Source: Echinicola shivajiensis (GTDB lineage Bacteria; Bacteroidota; Bacteroidia; Cytophagales; Cyclobacteriaceae). Taken from it: a stretch of DNA of 64,000 bases. The notes beneath the pieces were generated by a model. That model made no database searches. It saw nothing but the letters and a program-made list of their open reading frames with translations, and was not told the origin of the DNA. The DNA lies in the NCBI RefSeq assembly GCF_018642165.1, contig NZ_JAHHZM010000004.1, positions 248,001 to 312,000 of the forward strand. The letters are read 5' to 3'. Made by a program: the position numbers and the translations under genes. Shown here one piece after another: positions 1 to 8,034 of the stretch. The stretch's first letter is position 1. Every line of letters starts with the position of its first letter.

Positions 1-743
1 ATCTTCAATTTTGTACTTTTTTTGAATAAACATCAATATTTGTCATGTAGAAATCTAAATAGCTTATTTTCATAATCGACCTCAAGTTAAACAATTTAAA
101 ATTCATGTTGCAGGGATTCTGATTGCCATATGCAATGATCAAAAGCCCATGTAATTGATGAATCCTTTCCCAAGATCTTGTAACAAAGACCTGGTTATTC
201 TTCAAGCTTAGTGTTTAATGCTAACTTAGGCCTTCACCATTTTATGGGAATATAAATATTCGCAGTTTATTCGTGTTCAGTGCCTTTATGAATTCCGAAA
301 AATTATCTGGTAGGCTGTTATTTTTCGTTCCTGACATTGTTATCCTCTATAGAATAAATTTTCTTTTCCATTTTATGATTATGGATATCCACACCGGATA
401 AGGAAAAGTTAAATGCTAACAATACTTTTTTAAGTTGTCTTCCATCGTGGAGGAAAGGGCATTTTTGACCATAAGATTTATAGTATCTTCATTGTCCTCA
501 ATGAAATATATCTTTTTATAAGAAGGTTTCATACTGGCTAATTTAGCTGAGGTTTAGGGCTTTTCATAATTTGACCCTCATACTGTACTTTAGGATGGTT
601 CCCAATTCTGATTTCAGTGTGACCGCTTTAATACTCGCAATTTTAAATTACTGAAAATATTTCACCCAACTACGGTCATACTGGTGAATAATTTCTCATA
701 GAAATCCTTAGCATCGGCTTTTCTATAAACTAAACCAATCATC
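1..743. other. Gene-poor, apparently decayed region
   Basis: No full-length gene can be supported here. Three short minus-strand frames look like fragments. One at 416-532 encodes 38 residues starting MKPSYKKIYFIEDNED, which reads like the first strand and acidic pocket of a response-regulator receiver. One at 318-371 encodes 17 residues with the similar string KKIYSIEDN. One at 242-337 encodes 31 residues (contains LPDNFSEFIKALN) resembling the start of minimal nucleotidyltransferases. All end in early stops. A 66-residue minus frame at 5-205 is not recognisable. The region lies beside an excisionase-like gene and a tRNA gene, which fits the remains of an integrated element. The fragment identities are guesses. 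Confidence 0.3.
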
Positions 744-811
744 TATGGACTTAGGACTTAAAATTTGAAGACCTTCCTCAGGCGGTATCCCAATTAATTG
801 AGCAAAACAAA

Positions 812-1093
812 TTGATTTTGGAAGCGATTAATGAAAATGAGTTTTCTGAAAACCCAATAGAAGAGGTATTAACCTTAAGCAGGATATGTGATTTGTTGGA
901 ATTGAAAAGACAAACCATCTACAGTTATGTATCTAGGGGGCTGATCCCTTATCACAAAAAGGCGGGCAAGCTTTATTTTTTCCGGCAGGAAATCGAAAAA
1001 TGGATCAAATCAGGGAATAGAAGTGAAAAAATCGAAGGGATTAGCTTCAATCCTAGAAGAAAGTTCAAAGACCGGAAATTCAAAAAGGTTTAA
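812..1093 (+). CDS. Helix-turn-helix (excisionase/MerR-like) DNA-binding protein, N-terminus frameshifted
   Basis: A small HTH_17-type DNA-binding protein. In the 93-residue frame, LTLSRICDLLELKRQTIYSY (about residues 20-39) forms the HTH, followed by the wing-like segment GLIPYHKKAGKLYFFRQEIEKW and a basic tail rich in R and K. This family is common in Bacteroidota mobile elements as excisionase or regulator. The only start in frame is TTG at 812, but the same frame stays open back to 755 and encodes KFEDLPQAVSQLIEQNK, the usual N-terminus of this family. An ATG at 744 encodes MDLGLK and then runs out of frame at an A4 run (about 760-763); three A's instead of four would join the two parts. 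So the gene is either frameshifted or starts at TTG. Target and partners are unknown. Confidence 0.65.
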   Translation: MILEAINENEFSENPIEEVLTLSRICDLLELKRQTIYSYVSRGLIPYHKKAGKLYFFRQEIEKWIKSGNRSEKIEGISFNPRRKFKDRKFKKV

Positions 1094-1208
1094 TGGTCTA
1101 TTATGTCTTTATTTGTTGATTTTTAGATAATTAACTGACGGTAGATTTCCTTTTGCAAATGAGCGGTCGAATAGCGTCAATATTTTGCAAATTTTTTGCA
1201 AATAAAAA

Positions 1209-1239
1209 AGCCACTTACAATTTTTGATCGTAAGTGGCT
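1209..1239 (-). terminator. Intrinsic terminator of tRNA-Asn
   Basis: A 10-bp perfect inverted repeat, AGCCACTTAC / GTAAGTGGCT, with an 11-nt loop. On the minus strand the stem is followed by a T-run, and it begins 10 nt past the 3' end of the tRNA. Confidence 0.8.
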
Positions 1240-1248
1240 GATTTTCAG

Positions 1249-1322
1249 CTCCTCCTCTTGGGCTCGAACCAAGGACCCTCTGATTAACAGTCAGATGCTC
1301 TAACCAACTGAGCTAAGGAGGA
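1249..1322 (-). tRNA. tRNA-Asn (GTT)
   Basis: Full cloverleaf on the minus strand. The acceptor stem TCCTCCT pairs with AGGAGGA, the D arm contains AGCTCAGTTGGTTAGAGC, the anticodon loop CTGTTAA gives anticodon GTT, and the T arm is CTTGG-TTCGAGC-CCAAG. CCA is not encoded. The 3' end points toward the decayed region with the excisionase-like gene, the usual side for integration of mobile elements. Confidence 0.93.
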
Positions 1323-1447
1323 ATTTTTGTTGTTTTCGCTAACCCGTTTGTTTAACGTGATGCAAACATAGCAGGTTGTTTATTTTTTTCCAAATCCCCG
1401 ATGAAAAAAAGTTGAGGTAATTTTATTTCTAGCTCGATTTCAGGAGA

Positions 1448-3961
1448 TTAATTTTCGTCTTTTTTTTCATCTTCCTTTGCTAGGTTATTGTTTTCAGATG
1501 GACGGTGCCATTCTTGAGGAACTGATTTGATATAAAGGTCTCTTTGCGGGAAGGGGATTTCGATGTTTTCCTTAGCAAAGGCTTTATAAATTTCTTTCAT
1601 GACCTGAGCTCTCATGTCTACCCAAACATCAAAATCATGCACCCAGAAAAGTAAGCGGTATTCAACAGCACTGTCTGCAAAAGTTTGGAGGTAAACATTA
1701 GGAGCAGGGCTTTTAAGGATGCCTTCTCTGTTGAGGATTTCTCGCAAAACTGATTCCACCTTTTCTGAATCTGACCCATAGGCTACTCCTATGATCAATT
1801 CAATTCTTCTTTGTTTGTTAGATAGTGTCCAGTTGATCAGGTGCTGAGAAAGTAGGTCTCCATTGGGAAGGATGATTTCTGATCCGTCATAGGCTTGTAT
1901 TTTACTGGCTCTGATCCCCACATCTTTGACAACACCTGAACGACCACCCACTTCAATGGCATCTCCAATTTGGATAGGGCGTTCAAAGGCCAGGATGATT
2001 CCAGAAACCAAGTTGTTAATGATGGTTTGAAGGCCAAATCCAATACCCACAGATAGGGCACCTAATACGATGGCGATATTATCCAAAGGAATGCCTGCTG
2101 CCGTTACGGCAAATAGAAAACCAATGGTGAAAACAGCCAATTTAATAAGGAGGACCGAAGAACCTAATCTTTGTTTTCTATTGGTGGCAACTCTTTGATC
2201 TTTGGCTTCAAAATAATAGGTGAGATACCTAGCAATAATTGCCGAAAACCAGAGCACCATTATGAAAATTAAAACACTTCCATAAGTGAATTGGGTGTTG
2301 CCTATGGTTCTTTCAGTAGATAGGAATTCAGATATGAATTTATAGAGGTAATTATAAATAATTAGGTTTTGTGCCAGATAGAAAAGCCATATTGCGGCTG
2401 CAAAAAAGATAAATATCTTTTGCACTTTATTTTGTATCTCTTGAAAATCAAAATAAGCAGTGTATTCCCTTGAGCTTTTTTTACCTACTTCAATTTGAAG
2501 ATAGATGGCTTCCATTATCACCAAAACAAATACATATAAGCCAAGGGCCTGAAGTAGACTGGTCGTCGCTGCAATTCCCAATATCTTTGCCAGGCTGTAT
2601 CTTCCAAAGATATTGCTGATTAATGAGGCTCCTTGGATGATTAGGAATACTCTGATAAGAAAGACGATTTGGTTGGGATGGGTAAAGGTGGAGCCTTTTA
2701 TGTTTTTGATGATATTGTAGGCAAGCGAAATACTGATAACGCTTAAGGCAAGAAGAACCCACCTCTCCTCGTATGCTTTTTCTGAATATAGGTTGCTGAT
2801 ACTATATACAAGGAAAATAACCAGAAAGATGATCCAATAAGAATAGGCTTTGCGATTGACTATTGGAGTAATCAATACTGTAGTTGCCAGTATCATTAAT
2901 ATTAAAATAATGACATTTAAAACAATAGGAGGGGAGTGGTATAAAAATGGACTTATTGGAAGGATGATCAAAAGGGTTGAAAAGATAGGGTTTCGGGGTA
3001 CAAAGCGTGTTCTTTTCAATATTATATCTGCAAATTCTTTTTCGTTTTTTATACGTTTGATCAAATATTTGAGCCAGATAAAAGTAAGGACTGCGATTAA
3101 TATGGTAAAAAGGAGGGTGGGGATGTTTGCTGTCAAATATCCTTGGAATATGATTTTGTTTATGGTGTAAGACCGCCGTATGATTCTGTTTAGATCCTTG
3201 TCTCTACTGTAAGAGGTTTGGTTCCATATATAGTTGACTTCCTTATCGAAAATTTTAGCTTCAATAGAAGATTCCAGCTGGTTGATTTCATCTCTAAAGT
3301 CGTCAATGTCTATTTGTGCCCTCGAGATCCTGCCTTGAAAATCAGCAAGCTTTAGTTGTCTATTATAGTAAATGCTATCAACTTTTTGAATCCTATGTTG
3401 AAGGCCTGTTAATTGATTGTTGAGCGTAGGTATTAGGATACTGTCATAATTGTCAGGATAAATTATAGGGTCTTTTTTGATCTTTATAAGGCTGTCGTAT
3501 ATGGTTTGGATTTCGTAATTCCTAGTGTCTATAATTTCTTTCCAGACAGCAATATTTTCATTTTCGTTTTTAATAAAATTCTTGAGTGCGGATAAATACC
3601 TGATATTAATGTCTGCGCCTTGGTTTTCCAGCCTATCCCTTATCACCTTTATCCTCTGTTCAATTATTGGGAGCGAATTTGCCAGTAAGGTGGTGTCCAT
3701 CTCTCTCTCCAAGACTTTGCTAAAATGATTGGTGGCAATTACGTAGTTTTCAAGAGTGCCTATTACGGAGGTTACCGATTGACGGCTAATAGAGTCGTTT
3801 TTTTGGGGTGTTTTTCCTTTAAGGCTGTCTTCTTTCTGTTTTAATAATGAATCACTGATATTAAGTGGATCAGTAGAAGTTTGGAGGCCAAATGATGGGG
3901 TTGATGTTGTGCAAAGGGCTATAATAGCAAAAATAAGAAGGAGTGGCCATGCAGGTCTCAT
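1448..3961 (-). CDS. Large MscS-family mechanosensitive channel (MscK/MscM-like)
   Basis: An 837-residue inner-membrane mechanosensitive channel, which would open under membrane tension to release solutes after osmotic downshock. It has an N-terminal signal peptide (about residues 1-25), a charged, coiled-coil-prone periplasmic domain (about 30-275), many hydrophobic segments (about 280-620) and a C-terminal MscS core. The core includes the pore-helix region IVLGALSVGIGFGLQTIINN, the beta-domain sequence ERPIQIGDAIEVGG, and ILPNGDLLSQHLINW. The size and periplasmic domain resemble E. coli MscK/YjeP rather than the small MscS. It stands alone, convergent with the tRNA-Asn unit and divergent from the GH29 gene. 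The charged tail, rich in E, K and D, is probably cytoplasmic. Family certain; exact subtype not. Confidence 0.92.
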   Translation of the reverse strand: MRPAWPLLLIFAIIALCTTSTPSFGLQTSTDPLNISDSLLKQKEDSLKGKTPQKNDSISRQSVTSVIGTLENYVIATNHFSKVLEREMDTTLLANSLPIIEQRIKVIRDRLENQGADINIRYLSALKNFIKNENENIAVWKEIIDTRNYEIQTIYDSLIKIKKDPIIYPDNYDSILIPTLNNQLTGLQHRIQKVDSIYYNRQLKLADFQGRISRAQIDIDDFRDEINQLESSIEAKIFDKEVNYIWNQTSYSRDKDLNRIIRRSYTINKIIFQGYLTANIPTLLFTILIAVLTFIWLKYLIKRIKNEKEFADIILKRTRFVPRNPIFSTLLIILPISPFLYHSPPIVLNVIILILMILATTVLITPIVNRKAYSYWIIFLVIFLVYSISNLYSEKAYEERWVLLALSVISISLAYNIIKNIKGSTFTHPNQIVFLIRVFLIIQGASLISNIFGRYSLAKILGIAATTSLLQALGLYVFVLVIMEAIYLQIEVGKKSSREYTAYFDFQEIQNKVQKIFIFFAAAIWLFYLAQNLIIYNYLYKFISEFLSTERTIGNTQFTYGSVLIFIMVLWFSAIIARYLTYYFEAKDQRVATNRKQRLGSSVLLIKLAVFTIGFLFAVTAAGIPLDNIAIVLGALSVGIGFGLQTIINNLVSGIILAFERPIQIGDAIEVGGRSGVVKDVGIRASKIQAYDGSEIILPNGDLLSQHLINWTLSNKQRRIELIIGVAYGSDSEKVESVLREILNREGILKSPAPNVYLQTFADSAVEYRLLFWVHDFDVWVDMRAQVMKEIYKAFAKENIEIPFPQRDLYIKSVPQEWHRPSENNNLAKEDEKKDEN

Positions 3962-4199
3962 ATTTATACTTAAGCATTGATTTGATTAAAAGTAATAACT
4001 ATTCTTATTTTTTTACTATTATTTTTTGGATTTCGAATCTTTGGAAAAAGAGGTGTGAAACTATATTGGGGTAAAAATTTTATGTATCTACGAGTTGTTG
4101 TGTTAAAAAAATAAGATTATATCTAAGGGGTTATTTAATATTTTAATTTTATTAAATTTGGAATGCTAATTAGGATAACAATAAATAATTGAAAAATAA

Positions 4200-5531
4200 A
4201 TGCAGGGTTTAAAGAAGATTGCTGGATTGGTTTTTTGTGTGATTTTGCTGGCCGGAAAGGTTTTGGGGCAGGACGAGCGAGAATCGAAAATGGAATGGTT
4301 TGGAGATGCCAAGCTAGGGATTTTTATACATTGGGGGATTTATTCTGTGAATGGAATAGATGAGTCATGGTCTTTTTTCAATGATTATATTTCTTACGAG
4401 GATTATATGAAGCAGCTGGATAGGTTTACAGCTGAAAATTACGATCCAGAAAAATGGGCGAAGTTAATCAAGTCTTCAGGTGCAAAATATGCTGTTCTTA
4501 CAGCAAAGCACCATGATGGGGTAGCATTGTGGGATAGTAAAGTGGGTGATTTGACTGTGGTGAAGAAGTCTCCTGCAGGAAGGGATTTGGTAGGGCCTTT
4601 TATGAAAGCTCTAGAAAATGAAGGTTTGAAGAAGGGGATTTATTATTCTGTATTGGATTGGTCTCATCCTGATTATGATCGTCAAACAAGGACAAAGTAT
4701 CGTTATAAAAATGATCCAAAGCGTTTTCAGAAATTTGTAGACTTCAATTTCAAGCAATTGGAAGAGTTGTCAATGAGCTATAATCCGGATTTATATTGGT
4801 TTGATGGTGATTGGGAGCATAAAGCAGAAGAGTGGAAAAGTAAGGAGTTAAAGGATCAGTTGTTGGAGTGGAATCCTAATCTTATCATCAATTCTAGGAT
4901 TGGAGGTGGATTAGGTGATTATGATACTCCAGAGCAAGGGGTGCCTGTTGCTCGTCCGAGCAGTAAGTATTGGGAGCTTTGTCTTACTATGAACAACAGT
5001 TGGGGGTATCAGCATAATGATCATGCCTACAAAAGCCCAAGTGAGCTACTGAGAGTGTTTGTGGATTGTCTGCATATGGGCGGAAACCTATTATTGGATA
5101 TTGGGCCAAAGCCTGATGGTACTATTCCAGAGGAAGCGGAAAATATTCTGAACGAATTCGGTAGATGGACTACCAAGCATGAGTCGGCTATTTATGATAC
5201 TCAAGCTGGGATTCCAGAGGGGCATGTTTATGCTCCTACTACTTTGTCAAAAGATAAAAAGATACTTTATATCTATCTTGATTATAAAGTGAATGAGTCT
5301 TTGGTGATTAAGGGACTTAAGAATAAAATCAATAGGATCTGGGTAGTTGGAAACGGTACCAAATTGGAACATAGGGAAGTAGGTAAGATGTATTGGAGCC
5401 AAGTGCCAGGCTTGAAGTATATTGATATTCCTGACAATGTTTACGATAAGGATATTACAGTGTTAGCAGTTTTATTGGATGGAGAAGTGGACCTGTATCG
5501 TGAAAAAGGCCAGGTGATTGAGAGTAATTAA
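4200..5531 (+). CDS. Alpha-L-fucosidase, GH29
   Basis: A 443-residue secreted glycosidase of family GH29, which releases alpha-L-fucose from glycans with retention of configuration. It starts with a signal peptide ending near VLGQ. The family hallmark WFGDAKLGIFIHWGIYSV follows, then YAVLTAKHHDGVALWDSK in the sugar-binding pocket. The nucleophile Asp lies in DLYWFDGDWE, the usual place for GH29, and GDYDTPEQGVP and GGNLLLDIGPKPDG are also typical. The short C-terminal beta domain (about residues 340-443) fits the family. It is a single gene closed by a strong terminator. L-fucose released here could be used by the LacI/FucP locus near 34-39 kb, though that link is an inference. Confidence 0.93.
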   Translation: MQGLKKIAGLVFCVILLAGKVLGQDERESKMEWFGDAKLGIFIHWGIYSVNGIDESWSFFNDYISYEDYMKQLDRFTAENYDPEKWAKLIKSSGAKYAVLTAKHHDGVALWDSKVGDLTVVKKSPAGRDLVGPFMKALENEGLKKGIYYSVLDWSHPDYDRQTRTKYRYKNDPKRFQKFVDFNFKQLEELSMSYNPDLYWFDGDWEHKAEEWKSKELKDQLLEWNPNLIINSRIGGGLGDYDTPEQGVPVARPSSKYWELCLTMNNSWGYQHNDHAYKSPSELLRVFVDCLHMGGNLLLDIGPKPDGTIPEEAENILNEFGRWTTKHESAIYDTQAGIPEGHVYAPTTLSKDKKILYIYLDYKVNESLVIKGLKNKINRIWVVGNGTKLEHREVGKMYWSQVPGLKYIDIPDNVYDKDITVLAVLLDGEVDLYREKGQVIESN

Positions 5532-5556
5532 ATAATATTTAGAGCTTAGAAATGTT

Positions 5557-5584
5557 GGGGAGTCCAGAGGGGCTCCCTTTTTTG
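5557..5584 (+). terminator. Intrinsic terminator after GH29 gene
   Basis: A GGGAG...CTCCC stem followed directly by a run of six T's, 26 bp past the GH29 stop codon. Confidence 0.75.
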
Positions 5585-5637
5585 TTGTGATCAAAAAAAA
5601 GAGGCAAGGTTATGTCAAATAATAATTAGGTTTACCC

Positions 5638-5693
5638 AGTCATAATGGCATTTATTTGATGGTTTTTAGGTTGTTAATGAGTCATAATGACAT
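5638..5693. promoter_or_regulatory. Two palindromic repeats upstream of hsp20
   Basis: The sequence AGTCATAATGRCAT occurs twice, at 5638-5651 and 5680-5693, exactly 42 bp apart (four helical turns). The second copy contains the perfect palindrome GTCAT-A-ATGAC; the first has one mismatch. The pair lies 90-146 bp upstream of the small heat-shock gene in otherwise featureless AT-rich DNA, so it is a good candidate operator. The binding protein is unknown. Confidence 0.5.
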
Positions 5694-5783
5694 GTTTTTG
5701 CTTGTTTTTCTACTTGGTATGAAAATTACTATAGTATGACTACAGAATTTAAAAAACATTAAAAACTAAAAAATCATACTATT

Positions 5784-6212
5784 ATGAAACTTGTAAGATA
5801 TAACAATTTCGAGCCAAATTATCCTTCATCCTTTAGCGGGTTATTGGATAAATTCTTTAATGAATCGGTTAATGCTGAAGCGAGTAGGTTTATTCCTTCA
5901 GTGGATATTTCTGAGGATGGAAATAACTATGAACTTGAATTGTCCATTCCAGGAGTGAAAAAGGAAGATTTTAATATTAGCCTAGAGGATGGTAAGTTGA
6001 CCATTTCAGGTGAAAGAAAGCATAAGGAGAAAAAAGAGGGGAAAAACTACCATTCTGTTCAAAGTCAGTACGGAAGTTTTAGTAAATCCTTCTTTTTGCC
6101 AGATGATGTTTCCCCTGAAAAAATAGAGGCAAAGTATGAAGATGGTATTCTTCATGTGCTTATTCCAAAAACGGAGAAAAAAGTGGTTAAATCAACCATA
6201 GAAGTGAAATAA
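5784..6212 (+). CDS. Small heat-shock protein (Hsp20/alpha-crystallin)
   Basis: A 142-residue ATP-independent holdase chaperone that binds unfolding cytosolic proteins. The alpha-crystallin domain spans about residues 38-135. Visible marks are the start FIPSVDISEDGNNYELELSI, the P-G-V segment LSIPGVKKEDFNISLEDG, and the final strand motif KYEDGILHVLIPK ahead of a short tail containing VKSTIEVK. It has no signal peptide. It stands alone, followed 222 bp later by the HtrA-type protease gene; the two form a logical protein-quality-control pair. Two palindromic repeats upstream suggest dedicated stress control. Confidence 0.95.
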   Translation: MKLVRYNNFEPNYPSSFSGLLDKFFNESVNAEASRFIPSVDISEDGNNYELELSIPGVKKEDFNISLEDGKLTISGERKHKEKKEGKNYHSVQSQYGSFSKSFFLPDDVSPEKIEAKYEDGILHVLIPKTEKKVVKSTIEVK

Positions 6213-6434
6213 TTCATAAGTGGGGAAACCCGCTTATTTTTTTTGAGTTTAATATATTATACAAGTCCCTTTGTTAAATTGCATTAAATACGATGAGCAG
6301 GTTTTTGTTTTTGCCTTCTTGTTAAAAGGTGTTAAAAATAGCCTTTAAAACGAGGGTTTGTAAAATATTAGGAAACTAAGTTCTTTATATACCGTGTATT
6401 TGATACATAAAACTAATTTAAAAAGGAGATTAAC

Positions 6435-7931
6435 ATGAATAGAAAGCAATTCTTCCTCAGTATTATTTTGGCCTCTGTGATAGGTGGTCTAATAGCAGTG
6501 GCTGGAGTAAATTTGCTGTCTCCTACAACCAAGGTGGCGAACTTTGAGGAGAAGCAAAATACCAGTTTCGTGAACTGGTTAAAAGATGATAAGTTCAGTA
6601 TTCCTGACGGGATTAATTTTGTGGCATCGGCCTCGCAGGTTACCCCGGCGGTAGTTCATATAAAGAGTACCGTGACAATGGAAGGGTCGAGAAGAGGAGG
6701 TAATCCTTTGGAAGAGTTTTTTGAGTTTAGGTATCCTGATAATGGTCGTCAAAGTCCACCAAGAGAAGGGCGCAGTTCCGGTTCTGGTGTGATAATTTCT
6801 GAAGATGGTTATGTGGTTACCAATAACCACGTGATAGAAAACGCCAAAGACATTAATATTACCCTACATGATAATACTAATTATGAGGCAAAAGTGATTG
6901 GGACAGATCCAACTACGGATTTGGCTTTGTTGAAAATTGAAGCGAATAATTTGCCTTTTGTGCCTTTTGGAGATTCTGATCAAACCCAAGTGGGAGAGTG
7001 GGTTTTGGCTGTGGGTAACCCATTTGATTTGACCTCGACTGTTACGGCAGGAATAGTGAGTGCCAAGGCAAGAAATATTGGGATCTTAAGGAGTGAAAGT
7101 AATAACAACCTTCAGATAGAGTCCTTTATACAGACCGATGCAGTGGTTAATAGAGGTAATTCTGGAGGGGCTTTGGTCAATCTTTCAGGTGAGCTGATCG
7201 GTATTAACACCGCAATAGCAAGTCAAACTGGAGTTTTCAGTGGCTATGCCTTTGCTGTTCCAAGTAGTATTGTGAAAAAAGTAATGGATGATCTTTTAGA
7301 GTATGGTGCAGTTCAAAGAGGTTTGTTGGGCGTTTCCATTCAAGATGTTAGTCCAGAATTCGAGGAATATTTGGGCAAGGACCTTGGTGTGTCCCAAGGT
7401 GTGTATGTAGCAGGAGTAAACGAAGGTAGTGGAGGTGAAGAGGCCGGGTTGAAAGAAGGAGATATTATTATCGGTATTGATGGTAGTGAGACCAACACAG
7501 TTTCCAAGCTGCAAGAGATGGTTGCCAGAAAGCGTCCAGGTGATGAAGTTGATGTGAAGTTTATCAGAGATGGTAAGGAGAAAGAGGTGACTGCGACATT
7601 GAAGAATATTTCCGGTACTACAAAAATTGTTAAGAAGGAAGAGCCAAAAGTTGTCGGTTTTGAATCGGTGACTTTCAAAGATCTTGATTTGACCTTGCAG
7701 AGAAGATTGGATATAGATGGTGGCGCCATGATTGATGATATCGATAATGAGAAATGGGAGGAAGCAGGAGCGCGTGAAGGATTTATCGTTACCCATGTTG
7801 GAAGAACTAAGATCCAAAATGCAGAGGATTTGAAAAGAGAGCTTGGAAAGAATAAAGGCGAAGAGGTGATGGTTTTGGGTATTTATCCAAATGGTCAGAA
7901 GTCTTACTTTGAGATTGAGCTTGATAGATAA
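6435..7931 (+). CDS. degP: Do-like periplasmic serine protease/chaperone (HtrA/DegP family)
   Basis: A 498-residue envelope-stress protease that degrades or refolds misfolded periplasmic proteins. An N-terminal hydrophobic segment (about 8-28) acts as signal or anchor. The trypsin-like domain has the complete triad: His132 in NNHVIENA, Asp162 in TTDLALLKI and Ser243 in NRGNSGGALVN. Two PDZ domains follow (about 290-385 and 405-495); the first carries the carboxylate-binding loop RGLLGVSIQ. The length and two PDZ domains match DegP/DegQ. An AAGGAG ribosome site lies 8 bp before the ATG. The gene is monocistronic with its own terminator. Confidence 0.95.
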   Translation: MNRKQFFLSIILASVIGGLIAVAGVNLLSPTTKVANFEEKQNTSFVNWLKDDKFSIPDGINFVASASQVTPAVVHIKSTVTMEGSRRGGNPLEEFFEFRYPDNGRQSPPREGRSSGSGVIISEDGYVVTNNHVIENAKDINITLHDNTNYEAKVIGTDPTTDLALLKIEANNLPFVPFGDSDQTQVGEWVLAVGNPFDLTSTVTAGIVSAKARNIGILRSESNNNLQIESFIQTDAVVNRGNSGGALVNLSGELIGINTAIASQTGVFSGYAFAVPSSIVKKVMDDLLEYGAVQRGLLGVSIQDVSPEFEEYLGKDLGVSQGVYVAGVNEGSGGEEAGLKEGDIIIGIDGSETNTVSKLQEMVARKRPGDEVDVKFIRDGKEKEVTATLKNISGTTKIVKKEEPKVVGFESVTFKDLDLTLQRRLDIDGGAMIDDIDNEKWEEAGAREGFIVTHVGRTKIQNAEDLKRELGKNKGEEVMVLGIYPNGQKSYFEIELDR

Positions 7932-7966
7932 TATTAGTGTTTAGTTGGTTTATGTATGTGTTTAAA

Positions 7967-7998
7967 AGGTCATCCGTTTTGGATGGCCTTTTTTTTTG
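7967..7998 (+). terminator. Intrinsic terminator after degP
   Basis: GGTCATCC / GGATGGCC stem with a GTTT loop, followed by nine T's, about 35 bp after the stop codon. Confidence 0.85.
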
Positions 7999-8034
7999 TT
8001 AGATTTGATTTGACCAATTTGAATTATAAACCCT

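Noticed and set aside
5722-5740. Possible sigma-54 promoter (TTGGTATGAAAATTAC) before hsp20
   Set aside because: The invariant GC of the -12 element is missing, so the match is too weak to call.
7296-7817. Long minus-strand frame (173 codons) opposite degP
   Set aside because: It is the shadow of the PDZ-encoding part of degP; composition is unnatural and no family is recognisable.
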